Origin: Sipunculus nudus
Taxonomy: Eukaryota; Annelida; Sipuncula; Golfingiida; Sipunculidae
DNA: 64,000 nucleotides
Reading direction: 5' to 3'
Assembly: GCA_026874595.1 (NCBI GenBank)
Contig: CM049306.1
Location: 55,148,019-55,212,018, forward strand
Part shown: in pieces, positions 25,477 to 37,636 of the stretch
How the letters are laid out: each line of letters starts with the position of its first letter
How positions within the stretch are numbered: position 1 is the first letter of the stretch
Position numbers and translations under genes: made by a program
Notes under the pieces: model-generated
Seen by the model: only the letters and a program-made list of their open reading frames with translations
Told to the model about the DNA's origin: nothing
Databases searched by the model: none

Positions 25477-25532
25477 TAGACCCAGTTGTGGCTCTGTTAA
25501 ATGAACATTTAACAGAGCCACAACTGGGTCTA
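25477..25532. repeat. Perfect inverted repeat, 27-bp arms and 2-bp spacer
   Basis: Arms 25,477-25,503 and 25,506-25,532 are exact reverse complements around a central AA. Just outside, 'atggtcggg' occurs on both sides in direct orientation. The spacer is far too short for a microRNA-type loop. A fold-back copying event is the simplest explanation. Confidence 0.95.
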
Positions 25533-25876
25533 ATGGTCGGGCAGTCCCGCTGCGCAAAAGGTCGTGGTAGAATTATACATGTAGCATGTGGTACATTTAA
25601 TGGCTACATGTATGTATTTTTTTTTAAATATCACGCACTCCCAAAGACCATTTTTTAAGCTGAGCCAATGTTAAAAAAAAGTTTTCCAGTGAGACAGTCA
25701 CTGCATTTACTACCGTTATGGTGGTTTTAATTCTTTTAAAGATCCCCCCGTTTGAACATTCTCCTCATGCGAAATCTCGTCTATGGAGGGATTCCTTGTG
25801 CACAATAAACCTTATCTCTGCGCTGAGTGTGCCTTTTGAAATGTTGTTTCTGCTGTTTGCACTAGAGGGCAGCACA

Positions 25877-26085
25877 AATCGTTGATAAGGTCAGAACCTT
25901 GATTGCGAATGTACAGTGCAATAATAATAATGATAATTATTATATGTTGATGATATTCAATCGTTGATAAGGTTAGAACTTCGATGCCAATTTAACATGA
26001 ATATTGCGAATGTACTTGTAATAATAAAAATAATACCAGTAATAATAATGATAATTATTACCGGTATATGTTGATGACATTCAAT
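25877..26085. repeat. Tandem duplication with AAT/ATT core
   Basis: Two copies of 'cgttgataaggt(c/t)agaac', 'attgcgaatgtac', 'aataataatgataattatta' and 'tatgttgatga.attcaat'. Each has a self-complementary AATAATAATGATAATTATTA centre. Confidence 0.8.
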
Positions 26086-26757
26086 ACAATTATACTATTC
26101 CATTTAAAGGATTCCTGTTGTGCTAATAATCATTTGCATGGAAGTGAAAATATCTGAACAACAGTCGAGGGCCCCGTTCAGTCTTAATTCATCTCCGTTA
26201 GGAGATGATGACTTTCACCTTCAAGGGTGTAATTCTTTAAAAGTGGCTTCGTAATAATTATAAACTGTACAGTTCAATAGATGTCATCTTATGATCAATA
26301 TGAATCAAATTTGAATTTCAAACCTGTGGAGTTTAAACCTATCAATTTTAAATACTAACTTCCTAGTATATAGTTATTTAGTAAGGACTTAGATTTGTAA
26401 TTGTGTGTGTGTGTTCTTTTTTTAAGATTTGTTTTTTTCCTGACCTATCTATAATTCTTATCGTGAGTATAGGTACATCTGCAGGGTTTCCATTTCATAT
26501 TGGGACTACTTGACCGGGCGGTAGCACTCGCTTCCTATCATATTATTTTTGTAGCCTGGTGTCACTAAGCCGGGTGTCTACATGATCTTTAGTTCCTTTG
26601 TGTTTAATCATCCCCATAGTTAGGTCATCACACCAAGGAACCCCCAAAGACACCAAATTAAACCAAACAATATATATATATTACCAATAAAAAAGCTGTC
26701 CTACGGATTCTCTGCCCCTGCTTCGGAAGTATACGCATTAATGCTAATATTTTTTGC

Positions 26758-27159
26758 TAGTGGTGGGAGTCGGTTCCTTTTTCATAATCGATCATCGGTT
26801 TGGGCAAACCGATCGATGATCGATTATTAATCGGTTCAGACAAATATAAAGAAATGTGCAATTGTCTGTGAAACTGTACTCTCTAAACCCAGCCCGCATG
26901 TCTTAGTAATTCTACCTGACGTAAAAGAAGTTTTTGCCTTTTTTTTATATTTTTTCTTTTATCACTAAGATATGCTATTCAAAGTTTCATTTTAAATAAT
27001 TATAGTTATCAAGAATAATTTTGCCTATAACATAAAGACATTCTGGTAAAAACAATCATGAGTATGATGTAATCGATAGTTGACTTTGGTAATCAAGCGC
27101 TTGAAAGTGGTAGCAAACCGACTGACTTTCGAAAAAACTCGATGATCGGCCCACCACTA
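26758..27159. mobile_element. hAT-like MITE with TAGTGGTGGG ends and ATCGAT palindromes
   Basis: 402-bp element. Left end TAGTGGTGGG, right end CCCACCACTA: perfect 10-bp inverted repeats. Flanks are TTTTTTGC (26,750-26,757) and ATTTTTGC (27,160-27,167), an 8-bp target duplication with one mismatch, as hAT transposases make. Near the left end a palindrome (aatcgatcatcggtttg and its near complement) could bind a transposase. No coding capacity. Confidence 0.8.
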
Positions 27160-27440
27160 ATTTTTGCCCTTGCATCCGTTCCGTCAGAATTTATAAAATA
27201 ATCATAGATAATGGGCTAAATATTGTTTTGCTTATATAAATTTTTTCAAGAATTGAAGCACATTTTTGTAATCTTCTTTAGTAATGTGTTCTTCTATGTA
27301 TATCGACCGTTACCTTTCCCGGGGGAAAAATTTTAATATAGCTCTATAACTGTTTATCCAATAGTCAGTCGAACATTCTCCTTGCGTCGACCTTACTTTT
27401 TTACCACAAGTTCTGTCAGGCCCATGTCACTGGGGTCACT

Positions 27441-27517
27441 CAGTGGCGTTAATTTATCTTCAGGGGTGTGGGGATGACTCGCAGACAGACACAAACACAC
27501 GCACACACACACACACA

Positions 27518-27548
<31 letters not shown>

Positions 27549-27820
27549 CGTCTATATGACACATTTCAAATATATTAGCGTCTGTATGACACATTTCAAA
27601 TATTTATACTGATTCACATTTTTAATATAATTTAATATATTAATGTTTTATTCATAAATGGAACCCACATCTATAATTCTATTTTTTAATATATTTCATT
27701 TGCAATATAGAAATATTATTTTCTGAATAGTAGGGAGGATGATCACATTGACCATCCCCTCTTACGAAAAAGTGGGGGGTTTTATATCCCCCCCCCCCCC
27801 CACCCATAATAACGCCCCTG
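27441..27820. mobile_element. hAT-like MITE, family 2
   Basis: 380-bp element with ends CAGTGGCGTTAATTT and, inverted, CAGGGGCGTTATTATGGG. It is flanked by GGGTCACT and GGGTCAGT (8-bp duplication, one mismatch). Inside are (CA)n/(TA)n, a direct repeat of 'gacacatttcaaatat' and poly-C. Homologous to 39,333-39,684. Confidence 0.75.
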
Positions 27821-28366
27821 GGGTCAGTATGGTTACAAGTGATTTTAATAGGAGTATTACGTTGGTCTGGGTTTTTATTTATAGTATTTAGGGGGACAGG
27901 AATTGTTCTCAGCCAATTACAGTGAAAATGTGTGAAATGCTATATCAGCAATAATTTTACGATCAAAACTAGGGGAAGAGAGTGTCCGTTTGTTCCGGTT
28001 GGTCAGCCTGACGGTCCAGCTGAATTAGCCCTTCATCATTTATTTATATCAGTATTTATCTACACAATATCCTGATTACGTGGGGGGGGGGGGGAGGGGG
28101 GCTGGCGGAGCACTCTGAATGATGTCAGATTGTGACTCACCATAACTACATAACCGATAATCTGAAAACTTTATGACTCACCTTAACCATAGAAGCGATA
28201 TTGTTTTATTGCGAACCCAATAAACGTCCCTTAGCTGCATATTTTAGGTCTACGTTCTATATAGTTTATTTGTTCAATTTACATTTTTGTAATCACATCC
28301 TTGATTTAATATATTTAGTCAATATTATTTTTTTTTATTTTACAGAGATATTGGTGTATTTACTAT

Positions 28367-28370
<4 letters not shown>

Positions 28371-28455
<85 letters not shown>
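28371..28455. repeat. (AT)n microsatellite
   Basis: Uninterrupted AT dinucleotides, about 42 units. Confidence 0.97.
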
Positions 28456-28458
<3 letters not shown>

Positions 28459-29370
28459 ATGAGAAGCTTCCTGGTAAAGACTGTGATATATTTTACAGCA
28501 ATTGGGATAATATTTGATTAAGTCAGCTCTGCTCCAATAATGAAATGGAAACTGTAGGAAAACGTTTAGGTCTATGATGCGAGAAACTTATTGTTTAAAT
28601 AAAGAGTATCAATGACTTTAGTTTAACAATAATCTACAGGCGGTTATAAGGACATCATGAGTAACTAAGAATATATTTATGTGGAAATTTACAAGAATAG
28701 TATACCATCTTGTAAAATCTTATGTTTCAAACAAATTCCCGACAATAACTTAAAACACAGGTATATATCTTTGCCGCTTGTTTATTACATGAACAGATAT
28801 ACGTGTTCACTACCTAAACAATAAGGTCTGGTTTCCTTCTATTTAGGTTTAAATGTATTATCAATTTTAAGCCTTAAATTAAGGATACCTGATTTTTTTT
28901 ATCTGTTTAGGATAAGGGCACCCTGACAGGTTTTGCTTTTAAAATACGACTGCCTCCTTTGTACACAAAGCAAATTTGTAACACATGACATTTGGGCAAT
29001 TAGGTAAAGAAAGGAACAACAAAAAACAATGTGTTTTATTTGAAAAACATTACTTGTTCTGTTGACGTCTATTTTTGCCGAATTGTCCAATGTAGTTGAA
29101 ACATTTCATACGAGAAGACTGCTTTTTGTCATAAAATGTGTGTGCATGTTAAATTTTAATGTGAGATTTTACCAGATACGATGTAGAAGCATTAGATTCA
29201 GACATATATAAGGACCTTCTTAATTGTTTAATGTTGATTGATTGTTTATTTCTGGCCCTTACTACACGAATCAATAAGCATTGATATTGAACTGACTAAG
29301 CCAATGTCTACTCTTTAAGGACAGAGGGTAAAAAATCATGCCACCAAGAAATGTCGTCAGTTAAGATGTG

Positions 29371-29378
29371 TATATATA
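29371..29378 (+). promoter_or_regulatory. TATA-box candidate
   Basis: TATATATA lies 53 bp upstream of an ATG (29,424), with a possible start site about 28 bp downstream at 'cagtacacc'. Because AT runs are common here, chance is possible; no transcript evidence is available. Confidence 0.25.
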
Positions 29379-29423
29379 GTGCCCAGCGTCCCAGTACACC
29401 GTATCAAACACGGATAATATACC

Positions 29424-29591
29424 ATGAAAAAAATCTATGCATCGCTTGATCAGCGAATATTATATTTTTATTATATGCATTGCTTCCACTCTGGTCAGGG
29501 GAGAGACGTGTATGAACACTGGCCCGCAAGATTTGTTAAAATTAAAGATAACAATTCAGAAACCGAACCTCAAACTCCGAAACTTAAGTAG
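29424..29591 (+). CDS. Small hypothetical ORF (55 aa) behind TATA candidate
   Basis: Begins ccATGAAAAAAATC and encodes a hydrophobic-aromatic start (MKKIYASLDQRILYFYYMHC) followed by a polar tail. The sequence matches no family I recognise. An overlapping frame starting at 29,437 encodes a more signal-peptide-like start (YYIFIICIASTLVRGE). A good donor (gaggtatgt, 29,711) lies downstream but neither frame is open up to it. Treat as unproven. Confidence 0.15.
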   Translation: MKKIYASLDQRILYFYYMHCFHSGQGRDVYEHWPARFVKIKDNNSETEPQTPKLK

Positions 29592-30635
29592 TAGAATTAA
29601 GCAAATAGTATACTCGTCCGAGACACATTTGGTTTATCGTCTGCTCCACATATAGTGGCACTGATTGAAATCTCGCAATATTTTCACAATCTGGCAGAAC
29701 AGGTCCAAGAGGTATGTATGCTGTATTGAAAGAGATATTTTATGCGGAATGAGGCCAATATAATATTATACTGTGAAAAAGATTTAAGTAGAATAAAAAA
29801 ACAGTATATATTTCACAGCCGATGGAGGTCAACATCATTGGTCACGTGCATGCTTTATGAACTACATATTAAAGTTGCTGACTGGTTGTTAAAAGAAATA
29901 AATAATCTAAAATAATGTGACTTTCAAAGTGAGGGTGCCATTCATGTAATTTTGCCATAAAATCCTGAAGAACCGGAAGGTTGTATATAAATTTAGAGAG
30001 AAAGAGAGGGGGGGGGGGGGTTGTTGTCCTGAGGCTTGTCATCTCACATTTAGCCTGACTCCCTCATCAACTTCAGAATGAAACCGTTAATCGTATTAAA
30101 TTTGAGAGAAGGATACCAAATTTAACGGGACACCCTGTTTTGGAACAGACTATTTAGTACCAGCAAGAAAATCAAGAAACTGTTAATTAATACATACAAA
30201 TTATCACACGGTACCATAATGTTATAATTCATGACAAAGTAACCGTTCTGGGGAAATACATTATCTGACTGATATCTTTAACAGACAAGGAAGCAAACCA
30301 TATCTTGATAACTGATTAACCTGTGGCGTGATTTTAAGGGCTCCCTTGGTCTATTTTCAATTTTGTTTTGCATGCAGTAACTCCATTTATTCTATAATCA
30401 AGCTGATAATTTAGATAATAAGCTGCATATATATACATAATCGGAAAGAGCTTGCCAAGATGATATCTGTTTATACAGTAAACACTTGTCAAAGGAAAGC
30501 TACATCCTGCATGTCATTATTTTCAATTTGCACAGTAACAATCTGTGTGACGCATCCCCCCCCCCCCCCCGCCCCACCACCACCACCACCAGTCCTGGGT
30601 CTTGCTATTTAGGCAACTCCTGAAATGGAGCCCTC

Positions 30636-31125
30636 TGTTACGGCCACCACGGTAACGCGAACATCTGGCTCGTACGACAATCCCTGGAACACGACAATTT
30701 GCCATGACGACCATGGCCGGTAATACGACATAACTGATATGTCGTTCACTACGGTTTAAAGACAAGCCTGTTATGATGGCAACTGCGGTAACACGACAGA
30801 CTTATTATGATGATCATCCAACTAATGTGACAAGCTGGTTATGATGAATATTCTTAAGAAAAAAAAAACGAAAAGCATGCTAAAATGACCAAGCTTTCTT
30901 TGACGGCCAACCCCGTTATCACGTAAAACCTGTTATGGCGACCATCCCGGTAACACGATAAGGTAGCTATGACGGTCACCCCGGTAACATGACAAGCTTG
31001 CTATAACGACCATCCTGGTAACACGACAAGCTTGCTATGCATGGCGACTACCCCGGAAACACGACAAGCTTGCTATGACCAAAACCCTGGTAACCCGACA
31101 ACAATGCTAAGATGACCATCCGACC
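30636..31125. repeat. Degenerate 38-39 bp satellite array
   Basis: About a dozen diverged units of the form 'tatgacgaccatcccggtaa' plus 'cacgacaagcttgc'. The best-conserved part is 30,925-31,110. Units to the left are more decayed and interrupted by an A-run at 30,859. Confidence 0.85.
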
Positions 31126-31739
31126 TCACAGACCACCCTGCCAAGAAGGCAACGCAGGCTTACATCGCCAAATCCGCTCTGTTTGTGTAAATACCATGTT
31201 ATGTGTTAAAACGTATATTAAGGCATTGACACTTGGGTTTATTATTGGTTTATTTTTTTGATTGGAATTGGCAGAATGAACTTCTATGGAAAAATTTCAG
31301 ACATGAAACAAATTGATCCAACATAACTCGAATGCTAATGATATAGGAAATCATTTGATCTGTCAGATAAATAGAAAGTTCAATCGGGACTATTAGTTCG
31401 TCCAATTGACACATGGTATTAATGTTGTGCAGCGGTTACAATTCTTCAAGATTAACAAGCACACCAAATCTCATGATTATCCTTAATGCTGGCCTTCTGT
31501 ATGAGCCGTCATTCACAAAGAGTCTTCAAAACTTATGTGACATGACCCTAAGGTAATATGTCACAACAAACTTAAATCTCAGGTTTGAACGGGAACATGT
31601 AAATTAAAACATGTCCAGCCAAAAATGCCTACGTCTTAAACGGATGCGATTTGTGCTGGTGCCGAATGGACGGACAGATTACAGAAAAGGTCCATCCTTT
31701 TAGGTCAAATAAATAGGGGCACAAATCCCTTTTATAACG

Positions 31740-31882
31740 TGCAGGGGGGGGGACGACTGGGGGGGGAGGGAACAAATGGGCGCAACTTGGTGGGGGATGG
31801 GGTGACATGTCTGCCCCCCCCCCCACCCCCTCATCACTTCTTCAACCAGGCACACGTACCATGATATGCCCCCCCCCCCCCA
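31740..31882. repeat. Poly-G / poly-C low-complexity region
   Basis: Poly-G tracts at 31,744-31,770 and poly-C tracts at 31,814-31,828 and 31,869-31,881 can pair with each other. Similar G/C tracts recur throughout the window and often sit inside MITEs. Confidence 0.8.
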
Positions 31883-32347
31883 CAGACACACTTTTTGCTA
31901 ATAAAATTAATGTAATTTTTTCATTAAATATAGGCTTTAACTATAATTAATAAAATGTACAAATTGTCAACATTAATGTGTCACAAATTTCCTAAAATAT
32001 CTATGAAATGCAATGTTTCAGAAATGAATAAAATAGGAAAATGACTTAAAATATAATATGATTCCCCCGTACCCTCTATATTGTGGTACTCAGATATTAG
32101 ATGCTCAAATGAAAAAAAATACTCAAAGCAGGTTATATAGATAAGAATTTTATGGGAAATCATTTTTACTTTGTTATTCTATTGACATACTGCTTCAGTT
32201 ATTCTTAAATTCTGATTAAATTTTGTTTAAAAATGCTCACATAGCAGAAGTGGGACACCCCTCAAATACCCAACCCAGTTAGCCGATACACACAATCAAC
32301 AGTCGTGTACAGTTCACTGAAAAATAACTCATCGCCCCCAAAACTGG

Positions 32348-32398
<51 letters not shown>
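32348..32398. repeat. (ATT)n microsatellite
   Basis: Seventeen ATT/TAT trinucleotides. Confidence 0.97.
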
Positions 32399-32644
32399 TG
32401 AGAAAATGTGTGTGGGGTATAGGGATTGGGGTTGTGATGGGGGGTGTTACACGTGGTAAACCCGTTACAAAGGCTTATGCATGTTTATGGGGGGGGGGGG
32501 GCGGCCGTCGAAATCCCCGTCCCCCCATATTGCGAATGGAAATTGCGCCCCTTGTGAGACAACAAGACCCCTGTCACATGAACACATTTTGCTGTTGAAT
32601 CACGGGAAAGGGAGGGGATCATGTAAACCAAATCTTTGTAGGTG

Positions 32645-32760
32645 TATAAAGTAGCCTCGTGGTTGAAGCGTTGGATTATGTCGGGCATGCAGGGGCCCAG
32701 TGCAGGCTAGATCTCGCTAGCGGCTTGGGATTTCTGGATTATTCCCTGCCTTATACGCAT
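32645..32760 (+). mobile_element. tRNA-derived SINE-like sequence
   Basis: Box A-like TAGCCTCGTGGTTGAAGCG and, about 55 bp on, box B-like GGCTAGATCTCGC are spaced as in a tRNA-derived promoter. The body does not fold as an intact tRNA by eye. Right end not defined. Confidence 0.35.
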
Positions 32761-33121
32761 ATAAAACCTGGAATTCATGAGGCTTTATAATAACATAGCA
32801 TCCTTTAGTTACTCCATCGTCTTTAAATAAACAGCGCCACCAACAGGCAGGGCATGTGTCCTTAAATAAATCGTTTATTACATTGTCTTTCCCCGTTTTA
32901 TCTCTTTGTTTTGGAATAATTAAAGAACTAGCAGTATATGATTCTTTTATCGCTGTGATACCTGTGCATATATATTGAGGCATCTCCAAATAAAACTATT
33001 AATACTTTCAGGTTGGCATTCAGACAAACGCAACCATGTCTCCTCGCTCTCTCACACAGAAACAAACCCATACACCGGATGAAAAAAAAATGAGTATAGA
33101 CATCAAATTCATATAAAAGAG

Positions 33122-33137
33122 TTTATTTATTTATTGC
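33122..33137 (-). terminator. Candidate polyadenylation signals for the receptor gene
   Basis: Overlapping AATAAATAAATAAA on the minus strand, about 390 bp after the receptor stop codon, the first good signal beyond two (AT)n arrays. Confidence 0.35.
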
Positions 33138-33180
33138 AAAATAATATATATGATAGTTAAATGATTTCATATTGTTTTTA

Positions 33181-33187
<7 letters not shown>

Positions 33188-33264
<77 letters not shown>

Positions 33265-33374
33265 CTGCGGCAATGCGGTCTTTCCCCGCGGTAACACAGA
33301 CTATATAGTTACAAGGCATGATATATTCATATATTAAGGTATGTGCATATCAAGATATGTACATACTTATTAAG

Positions 33375-33457
<83 letters not shown>
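33188..33457. repeat. Two (AT)n arrays in the receptor 3' flank
   Basis: 33,188-33,260 and 33,378-33,457 are almost pure AT dinucleotides, separated by unique sequence. Confidence 0.97.
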
Positions 33458-33463
<6 letters not shown>

Positions 33464-33523
33464 TATATACATATATAGCGTCCTTTACCTAGCCGCCATT
33501 TCGTTAATTATGGCGCACCGTGA

Positions 33524-33647
33524 TCATTTCATTTGCACATCATCGTACTGACTTTCTCCCGGCCTGACCACAGTCAGCGGAGTGTATTCTGCCTCTTGGT
33601 GCTTTTTCTGAGTTTGAGTTAATGTAGTGTACTGTGATTCTGCTTTC
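33524..33647 (-). CDS. Receptor last coding exon (tail module 4)
   Basis: Acceptor ttattttacag. After a split Arg codon it encodes 40 residues and TGA. Tyrosines sit in SQYTTL, AEYTPL and SQYDDV, spaced Y-x14-Y-x12-Y, and the protein ends QMK. Two residues shorter before the first tyrosine than modules 1-3. Confidence 0.87.
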
Positions 33648-33803
33648 CTGTAAAATAATAAAAGTAATAATAAATGAAAAGTAATTATTATAATTATTAA
33701 ATTATCATTATTATAAATATTGCCATTTTAATCAATTATTATTATTATTATTATATTATTATATTATTATTTTTAATTAATAGTATTATTATTGTTATCA
33801 TCA

Positions 33804-33856
<53 letters not shown>

Positions 33857-33882
33857 CATCAATTATTTTTATCATCATCATA

Positions 33883-33940
<58 letters not shown>

Positions 33941-35547
33941 TCTATATTATTATATAACAATAATAATAATGATATTATCATTGATCATAACATCATAACA
34001 TTGTTAGTTATTAATACTTTATGCTTCATACTTTTTCTATTATTAGAATTATTAATTTTACTTTTTATTAGTAACACAGTAAATTGCAAGGTAAAACAAA
34101 ACAAATTGTTATGTGTACGTAATATTAATTTCAAGTGCAGGGGTTAGTGAAGAAGTAGTCAACATCTCACCTCTCTATCTTGGTGTACCCGTCGTCCTTC
34201 TCTTGCCTTGGAGACAGCGCCGTGTACTCGCTGCCCTGAGTGGTCTCCTGAGAGGGGGTTGGCACCATGTAATCGGGGACATTCCTAGCTCCTCTGTTAA
34301 AAATATAAATCTGGCTAAAGTACTGGCAAAAAGTATCATTTCTTCTACTTAAGCTCTCAGTGGCATCACCATTAGAGGGTACAAACTTTAGTTGTGTGTG
34401 TACTGTGGATGTATAGTCTTTTTCGTCTCCGTATGTGTGTGTGCATGCGCGCATTTTTGGTGATTGTGTGTGTGGTGCATGTGTGCGAGCATGAATGTTT
34501 GTGTGATTGGGTGCGTTTGTTTTCCATGTGTTGGTATAAACAGCTTGCAACTGAAATGCCGGGGGTTATGATACTTTTATTCCCCATACCAGTTAAATAT
34601 TTTTTTGTGGGACGATTTTAAAGTATGAGTTAAAAAATAGTCCAAGATTGACACAACGGTGAAAACTCTATAGGTGAAAATAAAGTTACATATGTGCACG
34701 GTCAGCAGTTTTTAAAAAATATTTAGTAATATTAAGAATCAGAGGCGAATCCAGGATTTAGGAAAAGGAGGGGTCTAACCCAGGAGGACTTATGACAAAA
34801 CCTAATAAAAGTTTCCCAATTCCAGAAATCCTGGGGAGGGAGGGTTTGTCGAGGCAACAAAAATTTGTCTGAATCCTTTAAAAAAAGTTGCGGCGGAAAT
34901 TTGATTAAAATGTTCTATGGAATATGCGGTGAAACAAAAATTATGGAGCGAGCGGGCGGTTCCCCCCCCCCCCCCCCCCCCCCCAGTTTTTTTTTTTTTT
35001 TTTTTTTTTTAATATAGGCAACACAAACTTTACTTAATTTTCTATGATACCTTTGTGATTTTTAAGGCAAGAGAAAAAATAGCAGCATTAGCAAAAGGCT
35101 ATTCATGATAAATGGGGAAAATAGGAGCGCCGAGTCCGTAGAAGTTTTGTCTGGTTTGGCCTGAGCAAAGTGAATGATAAGGAAAGCGAAAGTAGTAAAA
35201 CAGCTCACATATCCGTGTCGTCGTATACGTGGTCTGTCCTAGGACGCGAGGACAGCTGAGTGTACACAGGGTTTTGCGTTGCTTCTTGATATGGCGTTAA
35301 CTCAGAGTAGGCTGTTTCATTTGTCTGTTCGCTGCCAAAAAGAGTTAATAATCCTGTTTAAGTTTCCATTCGATACCCGAGCAATATCGATCACTGCTCC
35401 TTGAGTTGCTGCTCCTTGTACTGTTACTCACATAATTGCCTTAATCAAACACTGCATGATAATTGGAATGTTCCTTTTTTTTTCGATTCAATATTAGGCC
35501 TATGATTTTTTAAATTTTATTTAGTGTTATATTATATTCATTTTACA

Positions 35548-35592
<45 letters not shown>

Positions 35593-36220
35593 TATAATGA
35601 TAATGATAATAATAAAAGTAATAACAATAGTGTAATGATCCTCATCCTTATCATTGAAATACGTATTATACCCCATTCCCGACAAATGGAGATCCCATCT
35701 CTTTAACACTAACACCTAAAACGAAGCTTTACAATCTCTGCATGGTTTGCTATAAATTACTTCCTATACGTTTTCTCCACTATATTCTCTCAATTTTCTC
35801 CCGTGGGTGAAAAAATATGATCAATACAACCTGTATAGGTCTTTATAAAATGAAATTATAATTGTAGCTAAAATTTACAAAGACTAAAGCTACTCACGTG
35901 CCAATGTTCCTTTGTGTACCCTGAGGGCTCTGAACTAGTTCAGTGTAAACGCCTGCGTTCGGATTTCCTCGGGACGGCTCGGGCGACGTATAAACGGAAT
36001 CATTTCTTGCTCGTCTGAAACAAAGGAAAATTTGAAGATAATCCATCAGATCTTGTTACTTGTTCATATTTATACGAAACTGGACAATACTGAGAAATAT
36101 GGATTTTTAAAAATCAATTTCCAAAGAGGTAAAGGTTGTATCAATATACCCGAAAAAGCATGCATATCTCTTATAATCTTGTGTTGTTTTAGTATAATTT
36201 GACCTTTCGCTAATATTTTG

Positions 36221-36273
<53 letters not shown>

Positions 36274-36456
36274 TTATGTTCATATTATATATATATATAT
36301 ACACACACACATATGTATAAATATATTATGTTGTGACCATGCATGTGACCATGCATCGCCGTATATTTACGTACAATGTGGTGATCATATAATTTTGTGA
36401 TCACGCATTGAATTTATAACTGATATTAACACATTTACTTATATTTCCTTTACACG

Positions 36457-36509
<53 letters not shown>

Positions 36510-37430
36510 TAATATAAAATAAATTCTCACCTCTTTCTGATGCATATAATTGCTGACACTACAAGGCCTATAATTAGTAAAAGTACAACAGCCGAAAGTG
36601 CAGCTACTAAAGTAACTACACTGATCCCTGATATATAGGGATTAGGTCGCATTACGGATGTCGATATGGTAACAGAAGACGGCGTCACTGGAATGGCTAT
36701 ATAAAGAAAAATAAAACTATAATTAACTTTTGTAAAAAGGAAGCTTCACCTAAGAGGAGAGAAAGGTGTTATAGTAAAGTGCATGGAGCATTTCCATTCG
36801 TATAGATGTTATGTTAGTACCATGCAGTTTCTGTAAAAGTGCAAGAAGTTATATATATGGTCATCATATGTAGCATGCAGGCTTGTGTATTAAGCGTATA
36901 AATGTGTAGACCACTGGTTGAAATTATTTGAAAGGTCAAGCTTTTCAGAAAGAGGGTGCCAACTGCATGTTTGACAAAAATGTGTCTCCAGATTTCTTTG
37001 TCAGGCGTACGTATGTGCACATTCTTCCAGTGCTCAGCATTTGCATGCAAAGAAGATCTTAAGCTGTCATCCCGTAATATACAGCATGTTTCGATTATTA
37101 TCAAAGTCCTGACAGAAGCAGTATTAACGCTCATGCGTATAAACATGCATCTGTCTAGCTTGTACGTATATGCAACCATGCATACTGCAACTCATGTGCC
37201 TGAAACCATTTCATATTAATTGTCTGTGTTCGTGGCTATGTCCGTAACTAGGTGAGTGACTTTTCTTTGACACGGAAGCGTCCTCCGTTACTCTCTTCAC
37301 TCCATCACCAAGGCAGCCGTGTCCATATCCGTGCTCTTAGCTGAGGGTGTTCTTGTGCTCGCTTCCGGCCAGCTCAAGAATCCTCTACGAATGACCTTAA
37401 AATAGACTATCGAATATATATAAGACTATC

Positions 37431-37489
<59 letters not shown>

Positions 37490-37582
37490 TATATACAGTA
37501 GAGCGCCAATTTTCCGAAAGCGTCGGAGGACAAGCTTTTCTTTCGGTAAAACGAAATTCGGCATTCGGAAATACGGCGCTTT

Positions 37583-37636
<54 letters not shown>

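Larger units (their letters stand above)
19140..33120. other. Gene-poor, transposon-rich interval
   Basis: Between the cGAS-like gene and the receptor 3' end I find no exon with domain or splice support. It holds MITEs, minisatellites, a perfect palindrome and microsatellites, listed separately. Open frames are short and mostly reflect repeats. Confidence 0.6.

Noticed and set aside
25477-25532. microRNA precursor
   Set aside because: A 2-nt spacer cannot form a Dicer-type loop and pairing is perfect throughout.
25150-25557. Minus-strand 135-codon frame overlapping the 27-bp palindrome
   Set aside because: The first part is encoded by the palindrome arms. No domain, and codon use looks random.
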